A stretch of 64,000 nt of DNA from Rhyzopertha dominica (taxonomy: Eukaryota; Arthropoda; Insecta; Coleoptera; Bostrichidae). Positions 11,320 through 20,639 of the stretch are shown one piece after another (within the stretch, counting starts at the first letter, position 1; the number at the start of each line of letters is the position of its first letter). The DNA lies in contig QCXZ01000137.1 of NCBI GenBank assembly GCA_025024175.1, positions 11,594,001-11,658,000 of the forward strand. The letters are read 5' to 3'. The position numbers and the translations under genes were made by a program. The notes under the pieces were generated by a model. The model worked only from the letters and a program-made list of their open reading frames with translations. It was not told where the DNA came from and did no database searches.

Positions 11320-11880
11320 CCTTGGACTAAATATATGGGTTCCTGAGGTAGAAGATGAAGTATCTTACTAGTTATTTGTGTATTGGAGTAAGCCTTTTCA
11401 TCCAGCAATGCTGAACACCATCGGTCCAGTCCAACAGCCTTAGTGACATCTTCAGTAGTTATATTGGAGCCTATATCTATATTGGAATTTCTGCTACAAA
11501 AGGTGCTGTCCTCTACATTTCTCTAATCCATTCAATGTTTAAGTTGCATTCGCTATTTTGTGACCAAACACCTGTCGCAAATTCTTCAACAGACTCTTTA
11601 CTTGGAGAATCTGTAACGCTTTTTGTACCACTAGTTTGTAAATAAGCGCTAATACAGTTTTCCATTGGAGATAAATTGTCGACTATTTTTCCGCATATGT
11701 ATTGGACTCTGTAGAATCGAAGCCCCTTAGAGCTTTTTCAGCCGTTGTTTAAGTGTAACAAGTATTTATTCTTGTCTACTATTTTGTGAATTGTAGGCAG
11801 TATGAATTGTCGTCCTTTTATTTATTACATAAAAATTCTTCTCAACAGATTCACTCCTATTACTGTTGAACTCGACCTAT
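11320..11880 (-). pseudogene. non-LTR retrotransposon fragment, region before the RT
   Basis: Minus-strand coding remnant spread over three frames. PSKESVEEFATGVWSQNSEC and NIEWIREM (about 11530-11600) correspond to the linker that precedes the reverse transcriptase in R2/R4-like and related LINEs. Downstream, EDVTKAVG and a GPDG-like segment followed by MKRLTPIHK (about 11370-11470) match the start of the RT domain. Stops and frameshifts show decay. It lies 3' of a C-terminal fragment (11888-12420) on the same strand, the reverse of the normal order, so these are two insertions or a rearrangement. Confidence 0.65.
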
Positions 11881-11887
11881 GTCACGT

Positions 11888-12420
11888 CTAATGCGTTCTA
11901 TAGTTAAGGCCTGTATATTTCCTTACCTTTTCCGCAAATTTTTTCCGTATCTTATGACTTAGGGGGTGTGCAAGATCTATTAACGTTGTGATTTTATTTA
12001 TTTCACCTGTTGTTATTACGTCTGGTCTTTTGTTTAATATTGCTTGGTCTGTTATAATTGTTTTGTCCCAATATTCCCTGTATTGATGGTTTTCGATTAC
12101 TGATTCGGGTGTGTATTTGTAATATGGATTCTCTATTTTGCTGAAGTTATGTATCACGTATTTGTGGAAAATCTTTGCAGTAAAGTTGTGTGTGTTTAAA
12201 TACTCTGTATTTGCTAGGTTGGAGCATCTTGATTTTACAAGTTGTATTGTTTCTGATATTCTACAATTCTACAGCTGCAATATTCAATGTGGGTGTTTGA
12301 TATATACTTTTGGTAATTTCTTGTGGGTACTACTTGGTCCTGTTTGAAGCATACGAAACCTTCTGTTTCTTTACATAATTGTCATATTTCCATCCGTTTT
12401 GTAGATAGTTGGTGTTGTTT
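11888..12420 (-). pseudogene. non-LTR retrotransposon C-terminal domain
   Basis: The minus ORF at 11888-12157 encodes YYKYTPESVIENHQYREYWD, then KTIITDQAILNKRPDV and TTLIDLAHPLSHKIRKKFAE. This is the conserved domain after the RT and cysteine-rich knuckle in a family of insect LINEs. The out-of-frame segment upstream (12160-12420) has residues resembling the preceding DQVVPTRNY motif and Cys-rich knuckle. The RT that should precede it is missing. The clade is not firmly assignable. Confidence 0.75.
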
Positions 12421-12429
12421 ATTGATTAT

Positions 12430-12899
12430 TGTATTATTACGCGTCAGTCAACAGAAGAGGAGGAACTAAGAACCTATAATATTCGAAAAGAAGCTGGAAG
12501 AACACTAAATTTCACAATTATTAATTGATTTACTGCAATAGAATAAACTTATTGTTTCAGGTATACGTGAAAAACTTACTTATTCCTAAAATAAAATATA
12601 AATAACTATATTCTGGTACCTACCAACTTGAAGCTGCTCATCTTTCTGCAGAAGTGATATATGCCTGTGAAAAATCTCATTTATGACACAGAGCATAATC
12701 GACTTGCTCGATATTGCAGAAGCTCTTGTTTCGCGTGTCGTCGACATAAAATGCGCCCAAAGAACCCTCTCCTTTGTTTCTGCGTGCCGAAAGCTCAAGA
12801 GTGCTCACCATTCCCATTATCCGCAATTGCTTTTCCAACTTTCCGCTCGAACTGCTAGCATATTTATTATTTAAGTATCCCATAAATTGGCATAATTAA
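12430..12899. other. no gene recognised
   Basis: Four overlapping ORFs of 63-70 codons on both strands at 12586-12883 reflect a locally stop-poor stretch. No domain or convincing exon boundary was found. Confidence 0.3.
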
Positions 12900-13250
12900 C
12901 TGCACATTTCCTGGATGTCGTTTGCGGTAACCCAGTTTACGTTGCATTTACCAGGCCAAATAAATAAACAATGGGGGATTGATTGAATTGGCAAGCAAGC
13001 ATATTACGCGGTCAAGCCATTCCGCTAGATTAATACAACTGAAAGGGTCCCCGATTGCGCAAACAAGGCGGCTAATTAAAGCAGCCACTCTGTTTATCGG
13101 ACCTTATATGCAGAAATATTTTATTACTTTCCGCAATTAACTAATTTCATTTTCATTTATGTGCATCGTACGACCAAATTATATTCCATTTCTTCGTCAT
13201 GAATCCTGATTAAATTGCCGTTTCACTAATTAATTTTTTATAGTGCTTTT
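12900..13250. promoter_or_regulatory. candidate cis-regulatory island with homeodomain-type sites
   Basis: A less AT-rich block with AACAATGG (SOX-like), TTGATTGA (PBC/Meis-like), CTAATTAA near 13070, CAATTAACTAAT near 13133 and CACTAATTAA near 13227. These cores are short and occur by chance in AT-rich DNA, so this is only a candidate. No coding signal overlaps. Confidence 0.2.
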
Positions 13251-13259
13251 GCAGTTGTG

Positions 13260-15275
13260 GGTGCAGCTATAGATTAATTTCGAAAGCTGCCTTTTATTTT
13301 CTGTTCATATCAATTAAAAATCATAAACATAATTTCCTTTAATGCGGTCACATAAAATAAATGGGCATATTATAATTTAGTATACCAATAAAACAGGTGG
13401 TTAAATTATAATTTTAGCCACTGAATTTAATACAACAAATGAAATAAAACAAGATTATTTTTTAATGGTATCCATATAAGCAGTTGGTTGGCAGTAAATT
13501 AAATAACAAGCTTTTCATGGACTAGCGAGTGATTTTGAAATACTTAGTTGACTCTTAATAACAGAGATTCAGTTTGTAGCTTCACATTTTTATCAATGTT
13601 TCTTTAAGTGCTAAAAGGATCAGAATTGAAGAAATAATGCTACCTGGATGACAAAAAATAGTTACACCTAAGAGAATCGAATGGTGTACGTATACAGGCT
13701 TAATAAGCAGACTAAATTAACATAAACTACATCACAATGCTCCATTTTGTTCAAGTTTATAGGTTTGAAGAAGAAACTTTTGTGCTTTGGGAGCCTAATT
13801 TTAAAACCAGCAGTTTGTCATTCTTCATTTAGTAGAGCTATGGAGCTCTACCTGAAGACTTTCTCGTCCGGTTCTCTTATTAAGTATGAAATGCACAAGT
13901 TATTAATTCACTTTATAATTTTTTTCAGTTTTTTTCAATACCATATGCGTTTTGCAGGGAGCTGAATGCAGTGCATAATCTGTTAAGCAATACACTTTAT
14001 CTTTCATGTATGCAGACTACGTTAGGTATCTGCAGCTACATTGTTGTTATATTAACAATACGTTAGTTCGTAACAAGCTGTAATTAATATTAGCAAAGTT
14101 GAACATTGAACGCAGAAAGTTGATCAACGAAAGGTCAAGAGTAAATTTGACGACCACGCCGTCAGACTTCCAAGAACCTTTCACGATGAAGAGCAGCCGT
14201 AAAAGCCTAAATTCTATTATTGAAGTTACAAGTTTAACTACAAAAATCTGTAAAATAGAACACCTCCATGGCAAGGAACTGAATTTTAAAGCAAGCCCCC
14301 TCTTATTAGTACGTTCTATCTGTAATTAAGCTCTCAATATGCCTATGTATATACTATACGGTACACTCGCTATGAACAGTGCTATAAACTTAATTTCGTG
14401 AATAGCAGTTTTGATGTAAGCAAATATTATGAAAGAAAACAGTTTATTGTAATATTCTTTGGGTGTGATGATATTTTTAAACGTATTGAAATATGACAGC
14501 CAAGTTGCCAGAAACAACAAAACAAGCCGATGATTTACCTGTATCCTAACCACTTTAAGTTTATATAAGTAAATGAAATTTGTTTCTCTTATAGATTTTC
14601 TGGACTGACCGCAAGCACATTTTATCAAATAGGAGAGTCTCATATGCAGACTGGGTAGAGTTTAAGACTAATTTCGTCAATAAAGGTCAGCTTTATTAGC
14701 TGCAGTGTGCAACAGATAGAAAGCTCTTTATTTTTTTCTTTAAAAATTAGTTTCTATTCATAATATTTTCATTATCACTAAGAAAAGATAACTTCCTGTT
14801 ATCTAGCGCTCGCATATTTTAAAATAGAAAATATAACAAAAACATGATTAATTACGCAGCAACCACATGAGTAAAAATAATGCAGCATCAAATCACAACA
14901 AAGCATATGGAATAATAGGCGCGGACAACTGATATTGCTGATTGTGAAGATTAGCGGTTGCGTCACATTACCTACTGCATCCAAAATTTTGATCGTCGCA
15001 TGTATTGCGCCGCCCTTTCAAGGTCACATCTGCTTGCTTCGATGGTCGAGGATGTAACTTTCAAAAAGTATAACATAAACTCGTTCCTAATTGAAATTTT
15101 TTGATGGGGGGCATTTTCATTTGCTCTACTCGAATTCTCTATGAACGTTTTAAAAAGTTAGGATGGGGAGGGGTACTGCAGTTAATTTCCTCTCGCAAGT
15201 GGTACACCAGATGGTTAACACAAAAATACAATATTGTGTTCTTTTTGTTGTCTTGTAGTTAATCTAAAAAAAAAT
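13260..15275. other. no gene seen
   Basis: AT-rich sequence with ORFs up to 105 codons (14326-14643, minus) that read as hydrophobic low-complexity translation. No domain, RNA gene or paired repeat was recognised. Confidence 0.35.
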
Positions 15276-16070
15276 CGCTGCAAATTAAATCAATTCTTCC
15301 ACATCCAATTGTCAAAATGACATTTACGTTTTTATCTCTTATACTATACGATTAGTAATCAGGTTTTGAGCATTTTCCTGGTGATATTAGCAAAAATATA
15401 TAAATTTTTAAAATCGTTTTTTTCCAAATAACTCCAAAATTATTAACTTAACAAAAAACTTACAAGAGTGCTTTCTGATCAGAAATTTGATATTCTATAT
15501 AATACCAAAATTTAACAAAAATCGTACGAGCAGGATCCAAAATAGGTTTTTTGGAAATATTTCGAAAATGTCAAGATGTTGGGTAAATTTTCTAAGACAC
15601 ATTTTGTGATATCTGATACTATTTTCAATTTTTGAATATATTAAATATATTCGAAGATATTTCGGAAAAACCGTTCTCTCTACGTGACGCTTTTATGCTA
15701 ATACCTTCTAAACAGTTTCCTGCACTGAAAATTTATAAGACCGAATAATAATCGCAGTTATACTACTAGTCACGTACTAAAACGAAAAAAAATATAAATT
15801 TCCAAAAAGGGTAGTTACCCCCCAATTTCGCCCCCTTCCCGATATCCTACTTACCCCACAAACAATAGGTCGCTTTGGGTAGTTGAGATTTATACGTTTG
15901 TCAAATTTGAGTTATCATGTCCACAAACAAAACCACAGACACACAGACAAGAATTTTTTTTCTCAAATTTTGTTTTTTTCGCTTTCGACCACTTTAAAGC
16001 GAATGAGCAAATAAAAATTTTTGAATTTTTTTTTACTATACAATACTTCCCATCCATTCGATGTGGAAGT
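15276..16070. repeat. dispersed repeat family F, copy 1
   Basis: About 800 bp shared with 35197-35668 and 51758-52590. The left end has CTTCCACATCC and the right end its inverse GGATGTGGAAG. Shared internal blocks include GTCAAAATGACATTTACG, CAGGTTTTGAGCATTTT, GGGTAGTTACCCC and AATAGGTCGCTTTGGGTAG, and a tail with CACAGACACACAGACAAG. It has no coding capacity. The 11-bp inverted ends suggest a non-autonomous DNA transposon, but sequence outside the left end (GCTGCAAATT) is also shared, so the true boundary and target duplication are unclear. Confidence 0.75.
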
Positions 16071-16289
16071 AATTACGAAACAATTGGGCTATGCTACCTA
16101 AAAATTTAAGTAATATGTTGTTTTACGAATAAAAATATGCACTATAACTGATTTTTCTCAATAAGGTATGCTCTAGCGATTTGCTTTAATTATGAAGAAT
16201 ATATACAGAAAACTAATTACCTTCTAAATACCACCCAGTACATAATTTGCATTGTCCCTTTTAAAGAAGTAGAATTGCTAGTAATCTCA

Positions 16290-18150
16290 ATAGCATATCA
16301 TTGCTTTGTTAAAATCATCATAGCCAGATACGAATGCCCAGCTAAGAAACATTTACCTATTTTTTGTAACTTAGTAGCTGTGTGTGTGTCTCGTATGTTT
16401 TGGTTGGACTTATGTATCGTTTGTCGCAAGAGGCAAGAACAAATAGTTCTGTAAACGGCTTTATTTTTAAACATATAAAAAGCATGCCATCCCACTTTCT
16501 ACTGTTAATTTCCCCAAGCAAAATATTCCACCAGTGATGGGCGTTTACTCGTAAATTATAATTTTCTACGTTACGTGCGTAGAAAATGTAGATAAAGCAC
16601 TTTGGCGTAGATTTTGAGTAGAAAATGTAAGACGAGTATATTACGGCTAAAGTGTAGTATTAGATACTAAAACTAAATGGAAATATATTTTAATATGTCA
16701 TCCAAACAGTTTTCTTGCTCCTTTTGGACGTAAAAGACAAAGCATATATTTCGAAATCTTTCCTTCAGTGGCTATATTAGGTATATATCTGAGGCCCATT
16801 TTTTAGATGTTATAAAATTAGGAAACGCATGCTTCACATACAAGTTGATTTTTCTCCAAAGAAAGTATTTTCCACAATTATCACCTGCCACTTGCTCCTT
16901 TATATTAATATGTACAGTAATAGGAACTGCTTATATACCCTGTTAATATAGCACAATAAAATTGACCTCCGATTAGAAAAGTCGAGGTAAGAGAACAAGG
17001 GTAGCGTGTAAAACTGTCCGTTTTCGTTTATAGAGAAGAAAGACAATAAAATAGTTTACAGACATTGAGGAATCCACTTGGCCCATTGTGGCTCTAATGT
17101 GCTTTTGACAGCACACTCATACAGCTTAGTCAGGTCTTCTGGTCGTAATACCCAAAGGAGTTGTTGTTTAGACATTTGTCTAATTATCTTAATTACAACA
17201 GGGTAGTTTTTGTGTTTCGTTTATTAAAAAAAAAATAAAGGTAATACTAAAATTGAGCAGTATTGGTGATAAACACCATTAAAAAGCCAAATATTTCTAG
17301 ATTTTTGTCTATCTACACAATGCTATTTTCTACAGTAGACTTTTAAATTAGAATATTACATAGTTTACGCGTAAAAAACAGCGTAATCTACATGGCGTAT
17401 TCTACGCGCTCATCACTGTATTCCACCCCTGTTGTGATTTTATTTATTTCTTTAAAAATTTTGGCATTCAGGTCTTCCACAACCACATTAGTGTAAAAAG
17501 ATGGTATCTTTGTTGTCAGTGCTTCCACTCCATTTTTCCTTCATTCTCCTTTTCTGTTAGGGTATTTTTTATAATTGCCATTAAGAGTAGATAGCTTAAC
17601 CTGTTATTAATCACTTTGTGGTCTACTACTATCATTTAAAGCCTGTTAGCCACCAAAAATATACTTCAATATCTAATATTCTTGCATCCTTGTTGTGTTA
17701 AATTAAATACTCTTATGATTGTTTCTTCAATTGCCTATACCATACTTATCCACCACTTCCACTAACTGCTTTTATATTCCAAGTACATACGGCTATTATC
17801 CGTCTTTATAAGGCTCTTCTCATAGTTTTCTGTTCTTATATCCTTGCCAAATGTAGTTCCATATCTTTGTTCTTTCTCCTCTCTCTTAATTCTTTTCATT
17901 GCATGGTCCGTCGTACGGAACTAGTTTTTTTGTTTCCGCAGCAGCTGCTTTTATCTGCTCCTGCTTCACTGATTCACTCTCCTCATTCTGTGTCCACAGC
18001 TGTTCATCCATGATGAGCTTCCCATATCCAATTTTTATATTTTTACCTATCTTTCTCTCTCTCTCTCTTGCTGAGCAAATTTCCATATTTCGGACTAAAC
18101 GCTCACCGGAAATAGCACTAAAACTATGAATAGAATGTGCTAGAGTGCAT
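16290..18150 (-). pseudogene. LINE 5' region with AP-type endonuclease, split by a hAT element
   Basis: Minus-strand relic. At about 17890-18010 it encodes MDEQLWTQNEESESVKQEQI followed by an Ala/Lys-rich stretch and VPYD, as at the end of ORF1 or just upstream of the endonuclease. TWNIKAVSGSGG near 17790 is the start of an apurinic/apyrimidinic-type endonuclease, and VVEDLNAKI near 17490 matches the GDFNAKVG motif. The reading continues as GVEYFAWGN across the hAT insertion at 16532-17418, then fades by about 16290. Many stops show it is dead. The endonuclease type places it among APE-bearing LINEs. Confidence 0.65.
16532..17418. mobile_element. non-autonomous hAT-like element, copy 1
   Basis: 887 bp flanked by a perfect 8-bp target duplication TATTCCAC (16524-16531 and 17419-17426). 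The termini are CAGTGATGGGCG and its near inverse CGCTCATCACTG. Eight-base duplications and CAGTGATG-type ends are hallmarks of the hAT superfamily. The subterminal regions repeat TTTCTACG and GTAGAAAAT motifs. There is no transposase, so it depends on a partner element. A related copy sits inverted at 36210-36958. It interrupts the endonuclease relic at 16290-18150. Confidence 0.9.
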
Positions 18151-18239
18151 GTGAAATTTGTTTGATATTTCTGGATCCTGCGCATAATTAACGCTAAGCA
18201 CGCAATGCGATTAACACGCAGCTAAAGGAATATCGAACG

Positions 18240-18720
18240 CGGCGAATTCTGCATAAACCCGCGCTCTTGTAGCGGTTTATGGTCCACGCGTTCCGCTGGG
18301 CGCGCAGTGTGCAATCAACACCTTCAAAACTAATTCCAGAGTTTAGAGTTAAATCACTGGATCTTCCTGTTTCCGCCGCAGACGCCAGCTCGGGCGGCTG
18401 ACCAGGGCAACCGAGTGAATTAGACGCTTGCTAGATGCGTTGAGCTGTTAGCCGGCTGCAGGAGCACAAACAATGTTGCAACTTGAAGGCCTCCGATGGC
18501 GAACCGCAACACAAAGCAAATCATATCAAATATTTCGGTTTGATGTGGACGTCTGACGGCCCAGCGGAAATTACTGGCATTAATTAATTTCGCTGATTAA
18601 TGGAGAAGCGTTTGGTACGTAGGCGGAGAAAATTCGGAGTTACCGCACCTTTCAGAGTAACGGAATGGTTGGAAACTCTAAAGGGTATTTGACGTTACGG
18701 TGGTTTGGAGCGTCACGTTC
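18240..18720. promoter_or_regulatory. higher-GC island, candidate regulatory element
   Basis: CpG-rich compared with its surroundings (for example GCGTTCCGCTGGGCGCGCAG near 18280) and ending in GGCATTAATTAATTTCGC and TGATTAATGG near 18580. No ORF or repeat relationship is visible. It could be an enhancer or conserved noncoding element; this is inferred from composition and TAAT cores only. Confidence 0.25.
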
Positions 18721-18729
18721 CGTTTTTTC

Positions 18730-19767
18730 AAAACTAGCAGCTTTAGTTCACTCAATAATGTTGTTTAATAAGTAGGAGACATTCCACACATGTAATTATC
18801 AAATCAGAACGTTACAATCTGGTAGGTGTAATGTCTTCAGATTTTTAATGAGTCAGTTTAGCTGAAGTAGAATATATAAATAATACATTTCCTTACACAA
18901 AAAAGTTTTTACTGGGAATTCCCCGAAACGTGATAGTCCTACATCCTACTAACTACATAAAAGGTTGCATCTGAATTGGAGCACATTTTGCAGTACGAAG
19001 AAGTTCTATAGGTATAAATCTTCTATACCTTTGTAATATGCGTCCTTTTGTAGGAAAGCAATTAGTACTATTATTAATAGTAGATGATTCCGAGTTAGTT
19101 GGTCGTGGTGATTTCTTCACTTACGTTTCGCCTGCTGCAGTGGTGATCATCTTCAGAGATGAATTAATCGTGGATGTGGTTGTATCCGAGCTAAAATGGC
19201 AGCAGTGGGCGAAATATCAGCGAATATCAACTAGATAGGGACTCTGGTCGTGAAAGCTGAAAGTATCAAACATTATAGTAAGATTATTGCTAAACAAATA
19301 AGGATACATAATAGGTAGCGATATTTTAAGTGCTGTTCAAATTTTAAAACAAATGAATTATTTTTTAACACAAGTGCCGTAACAATCATTACTATGCTCC
19401 ATCCAGAACGAACTAATAAATATATGGTCAGAAAATTGGCACTACTAAAATTACATCAAGCTGTAGAATTAGGATTAGAATTAAAAATCGTCGCTGCACA
19501 GAGTTTCAATTAAATGAGACAAGATGATACATGCCTATGGACGAAAGAGATAATCAGTACGCTAAGGGAAATTTAAAAAGCGTCCATACACCTGATTATC
19601 TTGCCTAAAATTCCTAAAGTTCCAAAACTATTTTAAACATCAAGCCCATTCGTAGAATTGTTAAGCCTGAAATAATCGTACAGTAACACATAGTAACCAT
19701 GAAATACAATTAAATTAGCGGACATGTTAAAGCATATCGTCTAATAAATAATAACAAAATTACGTCT
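18730..19767. other. no gene seen
   Basis: AT-rich. Around 19125-19165 the minus strand reads CTGAAGATGATCACC and later GGCGAAACGT, superficially hammerhead-like, but helix II does not pair. Confidence 0.35.
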
Positions 19768-19866
19768 ATGCCATGTCGTCTGCGTCAAAATAACCTGTGG
19801 ACAGATAGTTTCGGCTTATAAAGCCTCTTCAGCACAGCTATAGTCCCAACGCAGACAACACGGCAT
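19768..19866 (-). ncRNA. type I hammerhead ribozyme in an inverted-repeat unit (family A, copy 1)
   Basis: The outer arms, 19768-19785 and 19849-19866, pair at 16 of 18 positions (ATGCCATGTCGTCTGCGT at left) and form distal helix I. On the minus strand CTGTG precedes CTGAAGA (19826-19832). Helix II is a perfect 5-bp GGCTT/AAGCC around loop TAT, then GAAA (19809-19812). Helix III is two pairs, A-U and C-G, around loop UAUCU, ending in the canonical GUC. The predicted cut is after 19800, and CACAG follows, pairing fully with CTGTG. CTGAAGA fits the CUGANGA consensus. All conserved core positions are satisfied. A very short helix III is typical of hammerheads in animal retrozymes and Penelope-like elements. 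Confidence 0.8.
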
Positions 19867-20312
19867 GTATCTGGCTTCCAATTTTCACAAGAGGAACAAG
19901 ATTCTAAAGATTATAAAGATCAGCTTTCAAAACTTATAACACATAAAGTCACACAACGGTTAGCAGGAAACACTTCACTATTTAGTTAGCTAACCTTAGC
20001 AGAACTAGAAAACATGCAAGTCTCAAATACAGGGATGCGAGATATTTTTATTATTGAAATGTTTACTTGAAAGATCTAATTTTTAAGGGTGTAAAAAGCA
20101 GATTACTATAGCTTACAATCTTCTAATAAAGTTCTGGAAGATGTAGAAGTCTTGTCCGAAGCAAATATCTAGCATCCTCGCCTTAATAATATAACACAGT
20201 GTTCATATAATTTAATCCATTTTTTAATGTATTTGATTAGAATAAATTAATGAACAAGATATCTTCAAATAAAAACTTTATGCTATCGGGCAAGAACCGA
20301 CATACATAAAAA

Positions 20313-20623
20313 TGCATGTCTATGCTATGCTTTCTGCACCGCAACCAATCACAGATAGATTTATTTCGTTGCCATTACAGCTCATCAGTGTAGTTTAGGT
20401 CTAATGCAGACAGCATGGCTTAGAACTGATTTTGCCTATTATACCAAAGGCTTGGTATGAAGTTTGTAGAAAAAGAGATGGCAATGCCATCTGTTAGGAA
20501 TGAACCTAGCACCTAACTACCCTAATGGGTACTACTTCCTAGGGGAAGTGACCTGTAATCTGACAAGTGGGGATGCATCTATCTGTAGTTGGTTGCGGTG
20601 CACACAGCATGCACAGACATGCA
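20313..20623. repeat. 311-bp inverted-repeat element with hammerhead ends (family B, copy 1)
   Basis: The ends are imperfect inverse repeats of about 47 bp. The left end (20313-20360) contains TGCATGTCTATGC and GCACCGCAACCAATCACAG. The right end (about 20575-20623) is the inverse, with CTATCTGTAGTTGGTTGCGG and GACATGCA. The left part carries a whole hammerhead motif on the minus strand; the right end carries only the 3' half, on the plus strand. The interior (about 20424-20574) matches the copy at 54460-54735, sharing GGGTACTACTTCCT and GGAAGTGACCTGTAATCTGA. It has no coding capacity and no clear target duplication. Confidence 0.75.
20347..20395 (-). ncRNA. type I hammerhead ribozyme, family B copy 1
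   Basis: Minus strand: AACTACA, CTGATGA (20382-20388), helix II GCTGT/GCAAC around AATG with one mismatch, GAAA (20364-20367), helix III AUA/UAU around AAUC, triplet AUC with the cut predicted after 20354, then TGTGATT. Helix I next to the core has one wobble and one mismatch. The catalytic core is complete. Pairing is slightly worse than in the copy at 54.5 kb, so it is probably a weaker ribozyme. Confidence 0.75.
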
Positions 20624-20639
20624 GTTTTATTTTCAGACG

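Noticed and set aside
19125..19170. Hammerhead look-alike, CTGAAGATG then GGCGAAACG on the minus strand
   Set aside because: The segment between the two core boxes does not pair as helix II and no helix III with a cleavage triplet is present.
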